A DNA stretch of 64,000 bases from NCBI GenBank assembly GCA_024693065.1, contig JAILLP010000011.1, forward strand, positions 1-64,000, given 5' to 3'. Below, piece after piece: positions 33,769-42,575 of this stretch (position 1 is the first letter of the stretch; each line of letters opens with the position of its first letter). Source of the DNA: Paludibacteraceae bacterium. Its GTDB lineage: Bacteria > Bacteroidota > Bacteroidia > Bacteroidales > Paludibacteraceae. Under the pieces are notes generated by a model, which saw nothing but the letters and a program-made list of their open reading frames with translations, searched no databases and was not told where the DNA came from. The position numbers were made by a program, and so were the translations under genes.

Positions 33769-35301
33769 CGTCACGAGCGGTATGATCATCTCCTCGATGG
33801 AGATGCCTCCGTGTTGGAAGGTGTTCTTGTAGTAGGATACGTAGTAGTTGTAGTTGTTGGGGTAAGCGAAGAAATCGTTGTTCCCTGCGAAGATGTAGGT
33901 CGAGCTGACGTTGAGGATAGGCAGACCGATTTTCTCCGGCTGTTTGATGGCCATCACCTCTTTCGGATTGTAATCCAGGTTCTTGCCGATTTTGTATCGT
34001 AGGTTCGTGTTGGTGTTCTTGTCGCCGATCACGCGGATGGCTTTGTCCGCCCGGATGGTGCCGTGGTCGGTCGTGATCATGATTTTGACGTCTTGTTGCG
34101 CCAAGGCCTTGAAGAGGTCCAATATAGGTGAATGCTGGAACCACGACTTGGTAAGCGAGCGGTAGGCGGCTTCCGATGAGGCGAGTTCCCTGATCATCTT
34201 GGAGTCCGTGCGGGCATGTGAAAGCATGTCCACGAAGTTGTACACGGCCACATTCAGTTGCTTGCCAATGTGTTGGGGTAGTTCCGTGACAAGTTTCTCT
34301 CCCGCCGAAGGATCGTTGATCTTATGGTAGGAGAAGGTGTATTTCTTCCTGTAACGGTCAATCTGAGATTGCAGCAACTCCTTCTCGTAGATGTTTTTCC
34401 CTTCGTCATCGCCTTCTTCCACCCAGTATTGAGGGAACATCTTCTTAATCTGTGCGGGGAGCAGTCCGGCGAAGATAGCGTTCCTCGCATATTGTGTGGC
34501 AGTCGGGAGGATGCTGCTGTAGAGCTCTTCGTTCTCCACGACGAAATCGTTGGATAGTAGGTCTTTGATTACCCTCCATTGGTCTAGACGGAAGTTGTCC
34601 AGTATGATGAGGAATACTTTCTCTCCGTTGTCCAGCGCCGGGAAGATGCATTTTTTGAAAAGCTCGTGACTGAGCATCGGACGTTGCGCGTCGGGTGTGA
34701 ACCAATCCTCGTAGTTCTTCTTGATGTACTTCACGAAGGTGGAGTTGGCCTCCTCTTTTTGCATCCGCAGCAGGTCTTGCATTTGGCTGTCCGCATTCTC
34801 CAATTGTATCTCCCAGTATACCAATTTCTTATATACCTCAGCCCAATCCTCGAATTGTGAAGCATCGTTGATGAGCATACCGATCTTGGCGAACTCGGTG
34901 CGGTAGTCGTCCGTAGTGGTAGTGGAGACAATTTCCGTCTTGTTGATGTTCTTTTTGATGGAAAGCAGGATCTGGTTCGGGTTGACGGGTTTGATCAGAT
35001 AGTCCGCGATTTGTTTTCCGATGGCTTGTTCCATCAGGTTTTCCTCCTCGCTTTTGGTGATCATGACGACGGGCACGCTGGTGTCCTTCTCCTTGATGAG
35101 GGAGAGCGCTTCCAACCCGCTGAGACCCGGCATGTTTTCGTCGAGGAATATGATGTCGAAATGTTGTTCCTTGCAGCATTGCACCGCATCTTTACCATTG
35201 TTGACGCACACCACCTCGTAGCCTTTCGCTTCGAGAAAGAGGACATGTGCCTTCAGCAGATCTATTTCATCATCAGCCCAGAGAATCCTATCTTTCTTCA
35301 T
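33754..35301 (-). CDS. porX: PorX-like response regulator with PglZ/alkaline-phosphatase-fold output domain
   Basis: A 515-residue protein. Residues 1-120 are a receiver (ILWADDEIDL, phosphoacceptor Asp54 in IIFLDENMPG, Lys in YLIKPVNP). After a helical linker, residues 200-515 form a PglZ domain of the alkaline-phosphatase superfamily (LIILDNFRLDQW, VAVYNFVDMLSHAR, IMITTDHGTI). PorX with its kinase PorY controls type IX secretion genes in Porphyromonas and also has phosphodiesterase activity. No kinase gene is adjacent here. It starts 3 bases after the stop of porW, so the two are cotranscribed. Confidence 0.93.
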   Translation of the reverse strand: MKKDRILWADDEIDLLKAHVLFLEAKGYEVVCVNNGKDAVQCCKEQHFDIIFLDENMPGLSGLEALSLIKEKDTSVPVVMITKSEEENLMEQAIGKQIADYLIKPVNPNQILLSIKKNINKTEIVSTTTTDDYRTEFAKIGMLINDASQFEDWAEVYKKLVYWEIQLENADSQMQDLLRMQKEEANSTFVKYIKKNYEDWFTPDAQRPMLSHELFKKCIFPALDNGEKVFLIILDNFRLDQWRVIKDLLSNDFVVENEELYSSILPTATQYARNAIFAGLLPAQIKKMFPQYWVEEGDDEGKNIYEKELLQSQIDRYRKKYTFSYHKINDPSAGEKLVTELPQHIGKQLNVAVYNFVDMLSHARTDSKMIRELASSEAAYRSLTKSWFQHSPILDLFKALAQQDVKIMITTDHGTIRADKAIRVIGDKNTNTNLRYKIGKNLDYNPKEVMAIKQPEKIGLPILNVSSTYIFAGNNDFFAYPNNYNYYVSYYKNTFQHGGISIEEMIIPLVTLRRK

Positions 35302-35304
35302 CTT

Positions 35305-38300
35305 CTATCTTTTTAGGTATAATCGTTTGTACAATTCCATGTATACGTTGATGTTGCCGCTCTCCTTCAGGACTTGCAGGTTGTCTTTGGAGATGACGAT
35401 GTTGCGGTAAGGGGTGCTCCCGAACGCATTCTTCACCTCTGCGCTTTTCACGAACTGGGTGAGGTAGGACATGCCTATTTCCGACGATGGCATGTCGCCG
35501 ATCACGAACATCTGCGTGAAGTCTTTGGATGAGGTGGCCTCCACGCTTAGGTTCAATAGCGCATGGTTGCTTTTGTTGTATTCGTTCAGAGCTTTTGTCA
35601 CATCGCTTTCGTTCACTTTCCCGTTGACGATGATGGCGAGGCAGTGGGATGATGACGGGTCGTAGGTGTAGAGTCCTTTGTATTTCCGCAGTTCCTTTTT
35701 AGGTTGCTCTTGGGTCGTTTTGTCGGACTCTTTCTGCTCGGTGGAAGGCTCAGGAAGGGTATTCTCCTTTTTCTCTTCCGGTTGAGCGTTGTCCTTCTCC
35801 TCTGGTTGAGGTGCAGCCGCCTTCGGTTCGTTTGCCATCTCTGTGGATGGTTTCGTCTCTTCTTTCACTTCGGTGGTTGGTGCGCTTGCCTGTGGAACCT
35901 CGCTTGGGGTGGTTGTCACTTTGGCGCCGTTCAGATCGTCGCCCTCTTTCACGTCAAGCTTTTGTGTGGTGGTTGCCTCCTCCAGTTTTTGTTGCTCGCC
36001 GACGAGCTCGATGTTGGTCTTGTTAGAACGTTTGTTCTTGCCTACTATGTTCTCTTTGTAGAACTTTTCATATTGTTCTACGGTGTAGCCTTTGCCGATC
36101 AGTTCCAGATTCTCTGGTGTGATGAGCAGGTATTTGTAGTCGGTCCCGCTGAGGAGTGATTGGATGCCTTTGTCGGCGATCACACCGTTGATGTACCAAA
36201 GAGCCTCCTCGTAGTTGTCGAGTCCGGATACGGAGAGTATGCCATCCTTGATGTTCAAATCGAAGTCCTTGATGAGGAACTTCGTGAAGTTGTAGGTGGC
36301 GGTCTCGTAGAGGAGTTTATTGGAGTTGACCTTTGTGGTGTCTGTGATGATCACGAAGATGTAAGGGGAGTTGAAGCTGACGGTGAAGCCTTTGTTCTCG
36401 ACCACTCCGTTTTGTTCAGCTTCTTCTTTCCGGGTCTCCTCGCGGAGGGACATGAGTCCGCCTGTTGATGTGCCCTGTTCCGGATTGTTTCCTTGGTTGA
36501 TGAGGGCGAGAATATCCTTCGCCATGGAAGAGACGTCGCTGCTTGGATAGCGTTCCAACAAGTTGTTGAGTGCAACGGCGAAGGTGTCTTTCCCTGCTGT
36601 CTTGCCGATGCTCAAGGCGTTGAGCAATAGAAATTTAGGCATAATGGAGGAGACTGGGTAATTGGTCTCCATGTAAGCGGTGTTCGCCTTCACTTCGTCG
36701 AATCGTCCGTTGAGGAAGGCTGCGTACGTTCTCTCGTAGAGGGAATCCTGAACGTCCTTCATCTTTTCAAGTTTCGTTTTGAAGTCTGGTTGCGAAAGTA
36801 TCTTTGCGTATTTGCTGTTCGGATAGTCCGAGAGCAGTATGTTCCTGTATTTGTCGCTGGTTTGGGTATCGTTCATTTTCCCCGCGATTCTGTAGCAACA
36901 ATAGAATCCGTCCGCCGCGCGAGGATCTTCCGGATATCGTTTCGCGAATTCCTCGAAAGCTTGGAACGCTTTTTCGTAGTCGTTCAGTTTCTCGTCGTAG
37001 ATGACGCCTAGGTTGAAGAGGGCGTCTGCGAGTTGTTCGTGTGCGCTCTTTTTCTGGTCGTCTGTGAAAGGTATCTGTTTCAGATAGTATTCTGGACGTT
37101 TAGGGTTGGCTTCATTCGCCATCGCTTGTTTGTTTGCTCCGTTCGTCGTATCGTTTACTTCCTCATTGGAACCTTCCAAATTCAATGCGTCCATATCTAT
37201 CATATCCGATAGAGACTCTTCCGAGAATACTGCGATGGTTTTGTTCTTGCGGTTCCAGTTGTCCTCTAGACGTCTTTGACCGAATTTTTTGCGGAACTCC
37301 AGCTTTCCCTTGTCCACTGTGCTTTTGACGTAGAAATACCATGTGGAGCCTTCCGTGTTACCCAAGGCCCGTTTGTCCATCACCGCCATGTTCTCTATCT
37401 CGAGTTCCAGTTGCTTCTGCTCCTCGTATTCTTTTTGGCGGCGTTCCCTCTCTTTCTTCTCCTCCTCAATAATCTTGGCGATTTGCCTATTGATGGCGGC
37501 AGTCAGGTCACTTTTGCTTGCCGTGGAGAGGATGAGCAAACTATCCTGCAGTTTGTAGGTGTTGTAGTTCTGCACCAGTTCGTCCAATACGGAGGCGAGG
37601 CGGGATACCCTGACGTAATCATCGTGCTTCTGGTCTATCAGAGAGGAAGCTTCCGAGAAGCAAGGTTGTGCCAACACGTAGTCCGGACGTTCGTAGTAGA
37701 GGTCACCAAGCGTGATGAGGGTTTGGGCTTTCTCTTTGCCGTTGCGTGTGCTTTTCTCTGCGGACAAGAGGTAGTTCTCAACTGCTTTGGCGGTATCCTT
37801 CTTGGCGAGGTAAATGTTACCGATCGCATAGTAGATTTGGTCCAGATAGTCCTCGTTGTTTTTGTTCTTGGCCATCTTTTGGAGACGGGTGACGAGTGAT
37901 TCGGTGGATTGTTTGCCGCCCACCACTTCGGTCTCCCTTATCTTGGCGTTGAAGGACATCTGGTAGGTAGGGTTCGCTTTTATGACCTTCTCGTAAAGGG
38001 CGAATGCCTTCTCTTTTTCGCCTAATAGCTGGTATATCTGCGCGGACACGAAATGGAATCGGGTCCGTTGTGTGCGGTCTTTCTCTGTTTCAGCCGCCTT
38101 CTCCAAGTATGGTAGCGCCGCTTTGTATTCCCGCTGGGTGACTAGCATGTCGGCCATGGCTCCGTTGTATAGGTTGGAGAGCGATGGGTCGATCTCTTCC
38201 GGGTCGATTCGTTTGAGTATTTCGTCGGCCTCGTAGATCCAGTCCATCTCCTTCATGGAACGCGCTTTCCAGATGTTCGCTTCCGTGACGAGTCGTTGGT

Positions 38301-38799
38301 CGTGCGAGAAGTGTTTGGTCACGTATGTGAAAGTGGCTGAGGCTGCCAAGTAGTCGTTGGCATAGTATTTGGATTTGCCCATCAGCATGTATACTTCATC
38401 CATGTAGGAGTTGAACTCTTCCTGGTTGTAGAATGAGACGTAGTTAGGATCACGCATTTTACTGTAGTCCTTCTTCGGCTTTTTCTGCATGGAACGTTTC
38501 TGGATGGCCTGCTCGCACTTCTCCACCGCCCTGTTCATGTCTCCCGTACCAGCCCCTTTCGTGGATGCGTCGCTTACGGCGAACACGGGGATCACGTGGG
38601 AATAGTCGGGTTGATATGCCTCCTCGATTCTCTTGTTCCCTTTCTTGAAGGACTCGTTCGCATTGTAATAGACGTTGTATTTCGTGTTCAACGCTTGGTG
38701 TTTTCTGTTGAACCAAGTGTTTTTCTTCATGTCACAGCCCGCTAATGTCAGAATTGCCATTAGTCCGAACAATATGTAGGTGTTTCTTCTCCTTAACAT
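35305..38799 (-). CDS. porW: PorW/SprE-like TPR lipoprotein of the type IX secretion system
   Basis: An 1164-residue lipoprotein (lipobox LAGC near residue 22) starting CDMKKNTWFNRKHQALNTKY, the typical PorW/SprE N-terminus after the Cys. Many tetratricopeptide helices follow (YYANDYLAASATFTYVTKHF, AVENYLLSAEKS, NDYEKAFQAFEEFAKRYPED). At about 930-1070 there is a Pro/Glu/Thr/Lys-rich low-complexity region. The protein ends with a small domain repeated three times (HCLAIIVNGKVNESDVTKAL and two similar units). PorW is needed for type IX secretion and links the outer-membrane complex to the periplasmic ring. It is followed by porX in an operon, an arrangement that joins structure and regulation. 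Confidence 0.9.
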   Translation of the reverse strand: MLRRRNTYILFGLMAILTLAGCDMKKNTWFNRKHQALNTKYNVYYNANESFKKGNKRIEEAYQPDYSHVIPVFAVSDASTKGAGTGDMNRAVEKCEQAIQKRSMQKKPKKDYSKMRDPNYVSFYNQEEFNSYMDEVYMLMGKSKYYANDYLAASATFTYVTKHFSHDQRLVTEANIWKARSMKEMDWIYEADEILKRIDPEEIDPSLSNLYNGAMADMLVTQREYKAALPYLEKAAETEKDRTQRTRFHFVSAQIYQLLGEKEKAFALYEKVIKANPTYQMSFNAKIRETEVVGGKQSTESLVTRLQKMAKNKNNEDYLDQIYYAIGNIYLAKKDTAKAVENYLLSAEKSTRNGKEKAQTLITLGDLYYERPDYVLAQPCFSEASSLIDQKHDDYVRVSRLASVLDELVQNYNTYKLQDSLLILSTASKSDLTAAINRQIAKIIEEEKKERERRQKEYEEQKQLELEIENMAVMDKRALGNTEGSTWYFYVKSTVDKGKLEFRKKFGQRRLEDNWNRKNKTIAVFSEESLSDMIDMDALNLEGSNEEVNDTTNGANKQAMANEANPKRPEYYLKQIPFTDDQKKSAHEQLADALFNLGVIYDEKLNDYEKAFQAFEEFAKRYPEDPRAADGFYCCYRIAGKMNDTQTSDKYRNILLSDYPNSKYAKILSQPDFKTKLEKMKDVQDSLYERTYAAFLNGRFDEVKANTAYMETNYPVSSIMPKFLLLNALSIGKTAGKDTFAVALNNLLERYPSSDVSSMAKDILALINQGNNPEQGTSTGGLMSLREETRKEEAEQNGVVENKGFTVSFNSPYIFVIITDTTKVNSNKLLYETATYNFTKFLIKDFDLNIKDGILSVSGLDNYEEALWYINGVIADKGIQSLLSGTDYKYLLITPENLELIGKGYTVEQYEKFYKENIVGKNKRSNKTNIELVGEQQKLEEATTTQKLDVKEGDDLNGAKVTTTPSEVPQASAPTTEVKEETKPSTEMANEPKAAAPQPEEKDNAQPEEKKENTLPEPSTEQKESDKTTQEQPKKELRKYKGLYTYDPSSSHCLAIIVNGKVNESDVTKALNEYNKSNHALLNLSVEATSSKDFTQMFVIGDMPSSEIGMSYLTQFVKSAEVKNAFGSTPYRNIVISKDNLQVLKESGNINVYMELYKRLYLKR

Positions 38800-38897
38800 T
38801 TACTGCTTTCCAAAGATGTTATTCCTAGTTGGGTCTCCCCATATTACTTAACTGACTATTGGGAAGAAAATTGTGTGCATCCCGTGTAGTCATTCGA

Positions 38898-38905
38898 CAA
38901 AAATA
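38898..38905 (-). promoter_or_regulatory. Possible -7 box of porW-porX
   Basis: TATTTTTG on the minus strand fits TAnnTTTG, about 100 bases before the porW start. A clear -33 TTTG box is not found at the proper distance. The rest of the intergenic region holds no other recognisable element. Confidence 0.3.
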
Positions 38906-39034
38906 CATAAAATTCTGTAACTTATCCTTGATTATCGGGGTATATATGCTTGTATTTTTTTCAATATTTGTTCGGATGGGACATCTCGGGGCGGTTCCGA
39001 GGCGATGGAACGGAACCCTTATGCGGTTGGAATA

Positions 39035-39529
39035 TTAGTCCGGCGCACCGGTTTTGAGGATGAGGGTGGTCGCTCCCAAGGTGATGATTTCCCCGTCGGT
39101 AATGACACGTTTCTCTTTTTTCTGCAGGATCTCGTTCATCACGAAAGTGCCGACGAGGCTGTCGTAGTCTTCCACTTTATGGATGATGTTCCCCTCCTTG
39201 TCCATTTCCACGTGGACGATGCAGTGCATCCTATCCATGCTGGTGTCGTTGGTGTCGATGGGAGAGGAGATGACGGTGCCGGGACAACGCCGACCGAACA
39301 TGTTTTCCCCGAGTTGTAGCGGGATGACCTGCTTGTGGCAGAACACGTTCTCCACGACGACGATGCAACCGTAGGTGTAGTCCTCTTTCTTCTCTTCTTT
39401 GGGCTTGAACCGTATGCTGAATTTTTTCCCGCAGTTGTCGCATTGGATGATGATGGATGCGCCTGGCTCTATGCGGCTATCCTCGAATCTGATGAATTGT
39501 TCACATTTGGGGCATCTGATCTTTCTCAT
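39035..39529 (-). CDS. FHA-domain protein with N-terminal zinc ribbon
   Basis: A 164-residue protein; ATG 39529 is used because it begins the zinc ribbon MRKIRCPKCEQFIRF, completed by IIQCDNCGKKFSIRF. The rest is a forkhead-associated domain: MFGRRCPG, then SMDRMHCIVHV, then VEDYDSLVGTFVMNE and GEIITLGATTLIL. FHA domains bind phosphothreonine peptides. The central Ser/Arg pattern is only partly kept, and an extra Cys/His pair (ENVFCHK) lies in the first strands. It lies downstream of a tRNA gene and its terminator. The partner kinase is not in this window. Confidence 0.82.
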   Translation of the reverse strand: MRKIRCPKCEQFIRFEDSRIEPGASIIIQCDNCGKKFSIRFKPKEEKKEDYTYGCIVVVENVFCHKQVIPLQLGENMFGRRCPGTVISSPIDTNDTSMDRMHCIVHVEMDKEGNIIHKVEDYDSLVGTFVMNEILQKKEKRVITDGEIITLGATTLILKTGAPD

Positions 39530-39596
39530 GGGTTTTCTCCTCGCATCTTCTTTGGTTATGACAATAGGGTGAGTCCTGAAATATGGAACCTGCCAA

Positions 39597-39637
39597 TAAA
39601 AAAAGTCTTTGCGATTCATGACGAGTTGCAAAGACTT
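39597..39637 (-). terminator. Terminator after tRNA-Pro
   Basis: AAGTCTTTGC and GCAAAGACTT form a 10-base stem and are followed on the minus strand by a run of T. It begins directly after the encoded CCA of the tRNA. Confidence 0.8.
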
Positions 39638-39638
39638 G

Positions 39639-39714
39639 TGGTCGGGGTGACCCGGCTCGAACGGGCGACCTCTACGTCCCGAACGTAACGCGCTACCAAC
39701 TGCGCTACACCCCG
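39639..39714 (-). tRNA. tRNA-Pro (anticodon CGG)
   Basis: A 76-base tRNA with CCA encoded. The acceptor stem CGGGGTG pairs with CACCCCG; the D arm is GCGC...GCGC; the anticodon stem TTACG/CGTAG encloses the loop TTCGGGA with anticodon CGG and the usual G37 of proline tRNAs; the T arm is GCCCG TTCGAGC CGGGT with one non-Watson-Crick position. The discriminator base is A. Confidence 0.95.
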
Positions 39715-39724
39715 AAATCCGCCG

Positions 39725-39756
39725 CAAAGGTATAAAATGATTTCATAAACGACAAC
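39725..39756 (-). promoter_or_regulatory. Putative promoter of tRNA-Pro
   Basis: TACCTTTG (39732-39725 on the minus strand) is an exact -7 box; GTTG (39756-39753) is a one-mismatch -33 box at a distance of 20 bases. Transcription would begin about 4 bases before the mature tRNA. Confidence 0.55.
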
Positions 39757-39796
39757 GAATAATGCAAATTATCTTTTGCGGACTGCAGGATTTTTA

Positions 39797-39822
39797 TTGG
39801 AGAGGAAACCATTCCTCCCCAA
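39797..39822. repeat. Inverted repeat downstream of the GH57 gene
   Basis: TTGGAGAGGAA and TTCCTCCCCAA form a stem with one mismatch and a four-base loop. It may end the glycogen operon transcript, but no T run follows on the minus strand. Confidence 0.4.
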
Positions 39823-39853
39823 CAACTAAAGGCTAGCGTCTAGCGACTAAAGT

Positions 39854-41278
39854 CTAAGCTATTGACTTCTTGGACTTCGGGACTGAGGTGGTGCTCTTCT
39901 CCTTTTTTGCGGTGCTCTTCCTCTCTTTGGTGACCTTTTGCGCCTTGCATTCCACCTTCCTTTTTTTTGCTTTGGCTTCGCTTGGGGTGGAGGTGGTGTC
40001 GTTTTTCTCCTGCTCTAGTTGGGCGATGATCTTCCCTTGGGCGTCGATGGTCTTCATGAGTGAGTTGAGTTCCTCCACGTCCACTCCCTCCGGGAACTTC
40101 TCCCTGACGCGGATCATGAAGTCGCTTAGCACGTTCATGTAGTTGGTAAAGGCCTCGAATGGGGTCTCGTACGGACTGAAATGGTTGTGTACCGCCCCGT
40201 CTGAGAAGTGTTTGGTGCTCATGTAGTAGAAATGGTCGGAGGTCTGGAGGTAATACCAGTCCTGCAAAATCTTCCTATCGGTGCAGAGCCGTACTTTTTC
40301 GCGGATGCTGTACAGTATGTTGAAGGCTGACCGTTGCAGTTCGTTGCCGAGCCATGCGGAGGTGTCGCGCTCTTCGTCCGCCCATGAGATGGTGTAAGGG
40401 ACGTCGATGCGGTCGATCGGTTTCTTCTTGCTGAAGAGGTTGGCTGGCGTCTCGAAATTGATGTCTGCCTTCTCCGCCATGCGCGGTATCGCTTTCAGGA
40501 ACTCGAAGATGCCCGTTTCCTTGCTTTGCAGCTCGCCGAATGTTTCGTAGTTCATGAAGAGGTTGAAGACGTCTTCTTCCTTCGGACATGCTGATATCCA
40601 ATTGATTAGCTTGTCGGCCGTCAGCGGGAACTGATCCCAACTCCAATCCGAGAAGCGGAAGGTGATGTCGTCGCTCAGTTTGTAGTTCTTGAGCAATAGC
40701 TTCAGGCGAGGGTTGCTGGCGCAGCAGTAGACGTAGTTCGGGCTTTTCCATCCCAGCACGTGTTTGGCGCCTTCGGTGATCATGCCTTTGAAGCCCATGT
40801 TGGCCACCCTCCTTCCGATGTCGTCGGAGTAGATGAGCTCGGTGTTACGGAACGTTGTAGGCTTGTAACCGAAAAGACTTTGTATCTTGCTCGCATGCAT
40901 CTTCACTTGCAGCTCGAATTCGTCGCTGTCCTCTTCCAGACTCGACAGGGAATGGGCGAATGTCTCCGCCAGGAATTCCACGCAGCCTGTCTGTGCCAGT
41001 TCCTTGAAGGAGTCGATCACCTCTGGTGCGTAGAGCTCTAGTTGCTCCAGTGCGATTCCAGAGATGGAGAAGGCCACCTTGAACTTTCCTCCCGTCTCCT
41101 TGATCATCTGTAGGATGGTCTGGTTGGCTGGCAGGTAGCAGCGTTCCGCGATGCGGCGTATGATCTCCTCGTTGGCGTAGTCATCGTAGTAGTAATGATC
41201 CATGCCGATGTCGAAGAACCTATATCTCTTCAGTCTGAATGGCTGGTGTATCTGAAAGTAAAAGCATATTGTTCTCAT
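39854..41278 (-). CDS. GH57 alpha-amylase-like glycosidase of the glycogen operon
   Basis: A 474-residue protein; ATG 41278 gives the GH57 start RTICFYFQIHQPFRL. Family regions visible: HQPFRL (I), EFLAETFAHSLS (II), TTFRNTELIYSDDIG with the probable nucleophile Glu (III), and LFMNYETFGELQ with the likely acid (IV). It has no signal peptide and should act in the cytoplasm on glycogen or maltodextrins. The last 45 residues are a Lys/Ser/Thr-rich tail (KKRKVECKAQKVTKERKSTA) not part of the enzyme core. It is the third gene of a debranching enzyme-GT4-GH57 operon. Confidence 0.92.
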   Translation of the reverse strand: MRTICFYFQIHQPFRLKRYRFFDIGMDHYYYDDYANEEIIRRIAERCYLPANQTILQMIKETGGKFKVAFSISGIALEQLELYAPEVIDSFKELAQTGCVEFLAETFAHSLSSLEEDSDEFELQVKMHASKIQSLFGYKPTTFRNTELIYSDDIGRRVANMGFKGMITEGAKHVLGWKSPNYVYCCASNPRLKLLLKNYKLSDDITFRFSDWSWDQFPLTADKLINWISACPKEEDVFNLFMNYETFGELQSKETGIFEFLKAIPRMAEKADINFETPANLFSKKKPIDRIDVPYTISWADEERDTSAWLGNELQRSAFNILYSIREKVRLCTDRKILQDWYYLQTSDHFYYMSTKHFSDGAVHNHFSPYETPFEAFTNYMNVLSDFMIRVREKFPEGVDVEELNSLMKTIDAQGKIIAQLEQEKNDTTSTPSEAKAKKRKVECKAQKVTKERKSTAKKEKSTTSVPKSKKSIA

Positions 41279-41298
41279 CTTTCCTATGTTGTTATTTG

Positions 41299-42564
41299 TT
41301 ATTTCAATCCTAATACTCTGTCGTAGATGTCGCGCACTTTCCATGCTGCATTCTCCCAGACGATTCCGTCCACCTCTTTCTTCCCTTCCACTTTCAGGTA
41401 ATTATACATGGCGGGGTAGGTGATGATGGAGTATATCGCGTTCGCCATCGCGTCTATGTCCCAGTAGTCTACCTTGATGGCGTTGCTGAGGATCTCGGCG
41501 CAGCCCGACTGCTTGGAGACGATGGTCGGCACGCCCACCTGCATCGCCTCCAACGGAGAGATGCCGAATGGCTCCGATACGGATGGCATGATGTAGACAT
41601 CGCTCGATTTCAGTATTTCGTAGACCTCCGTCCCTTTCAGGAATCCTGTGAAGTGGAAACGGTCTCCGATGTTCTTGTAGGCCACCATGCTGATCATCTT
41701 CTCCATCATGTCGCCGCTGCCGGCCATGACGAAGCGCACGTTCTTGGTCTTCTGCAATACCTTATGGGCGGCCTCGACGAAGTACTCCGGACCCTTCTGC
41801 ATGGTGATGCGTCCCAGGAAGGTGACCACCTTGTCCTTCGTGTTGTGGTGGGGTTGGATGGCCTGGATTTCCGGGCTGAGCGGTTCCACCGCATTGTGCA
41901 CGGTAGTCACTTTGGCGGGGTCTATGTGGTATTGGTCGATGACCGTGTCCCTTGTCTTGTTGCTTACGGTGATGATATGGTCCGCATGGTCCATGCCCGC
42001 CTTCTCGATGCTGTAGACGGTAGGGTTCACGTTGCCGCGGCTTCGGTCGAAGTCGGTGGCGTGGACGTGGATGACGAGCGGTTTGCCCGACACGTATTTG
42101 GCGTGCACGCCGGCAGGGTATGTCAGCCAGTCGTGCGAGTGTATGATGTCGAAGTCCAATGCGCGGCTTACGACACCAGCGACCGCATCATAGTTGCGGA
42201 TCTCCTCCTGCAGGTTGTCGGGGTATCGTCCCGAGAACTCGATGGAGCCGATGCCGTTCGTGCCGATATGGTTGTTATCCTCCTGAATGCAGGCGCGCAT
42301 ACGGTAGTATTCGTCTGGGCTCATCCTTCCCGCCAACTCTTGGTTTAGGTAGTCCCAGTTAGGATCTCTCCAAACCACCGGTACCTTGTTCGCCGCGATG
42401 ATTCGAAGAAAACTTTGGTCTTCATCTCCCCACGGTTTAGGCAACACGAAGGTGATCTGCATGTCCTTTTGTGCGGACATGCCACGGGTGAGTCCGTAAC
42501 TCGCTGTTCCTAAACCTCCTAGGATATGCGGAGGAAATTCCCAACCAAACATTAATGCTCTCAT
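41299..42564 (-). CDS. GT4-type glycosyltransferase, glycogen-synthase-like
   Basis: A 421-residue GT-B enzyme: N-terminal LMFGWEFPPHILGGLGTA, the His motif IIHSHDWLTYPAGV, then VTTVHNAVEPLS, VVTFLGRITMQKGPEYFVEA, and the donor-binding motif SVSEPFGISPLEAMQVGVP. The last motif contains the E-x7-E pair of GT4. In Bacteroides a very similar gene sits in the same place between debranching enzyme and GH57 and is annotated as glycogen synthase. The cytoplasmic location and operon support building of alpha-glucan from a nucleotide sugar. Confidence 0.9.
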   Translation of the reverse strand: MRALMFGWEFPPHILGGLGTASYGLTRGMSAQKDMQITFVLPKPWGDEDQSFLRIIAANKVPVVWRDPNWDYLNQELAGRMSPDEYYRMRACIQEDNNHIGTNGIGSIEFSGRYPDNLQEEIRNYDAVAGVVSRALDFDIIHSHDWLTYPAGVHAKYVSGKPLVIHVHATDFDRSRGNVNPTVYSIEKAGMDHADHIITVSNKTRDTVIDQYHIDPAKVTTVHNAVEPLSPEIQAIQPHHNTKDKVVTFLGRITMQKGPEYFVEAAHKVLQKTKNVRFVMAGSGDMMEKMISMVAYKNIGDRFHFTGFLKGTEVYEILKSSDVYIMPSVSEPFGISPLEAMQVGVPTIVSKQSGCAEILSNAIKVDYWDIDAMANAIYSIITYPAMYNYLKVEGKKEVDGIVWENAAWKVRDIYDRVLGLK

Positions 42565-42575
42565 AGTCTATTTTC

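Noticed and set aside
39639-39714. Attachment site of an integrated element at the tRNA-Pro gene
   Set aside because: No integrase gene and no repeated tRNA 3' end was found on either side; neighbouring genes look native.
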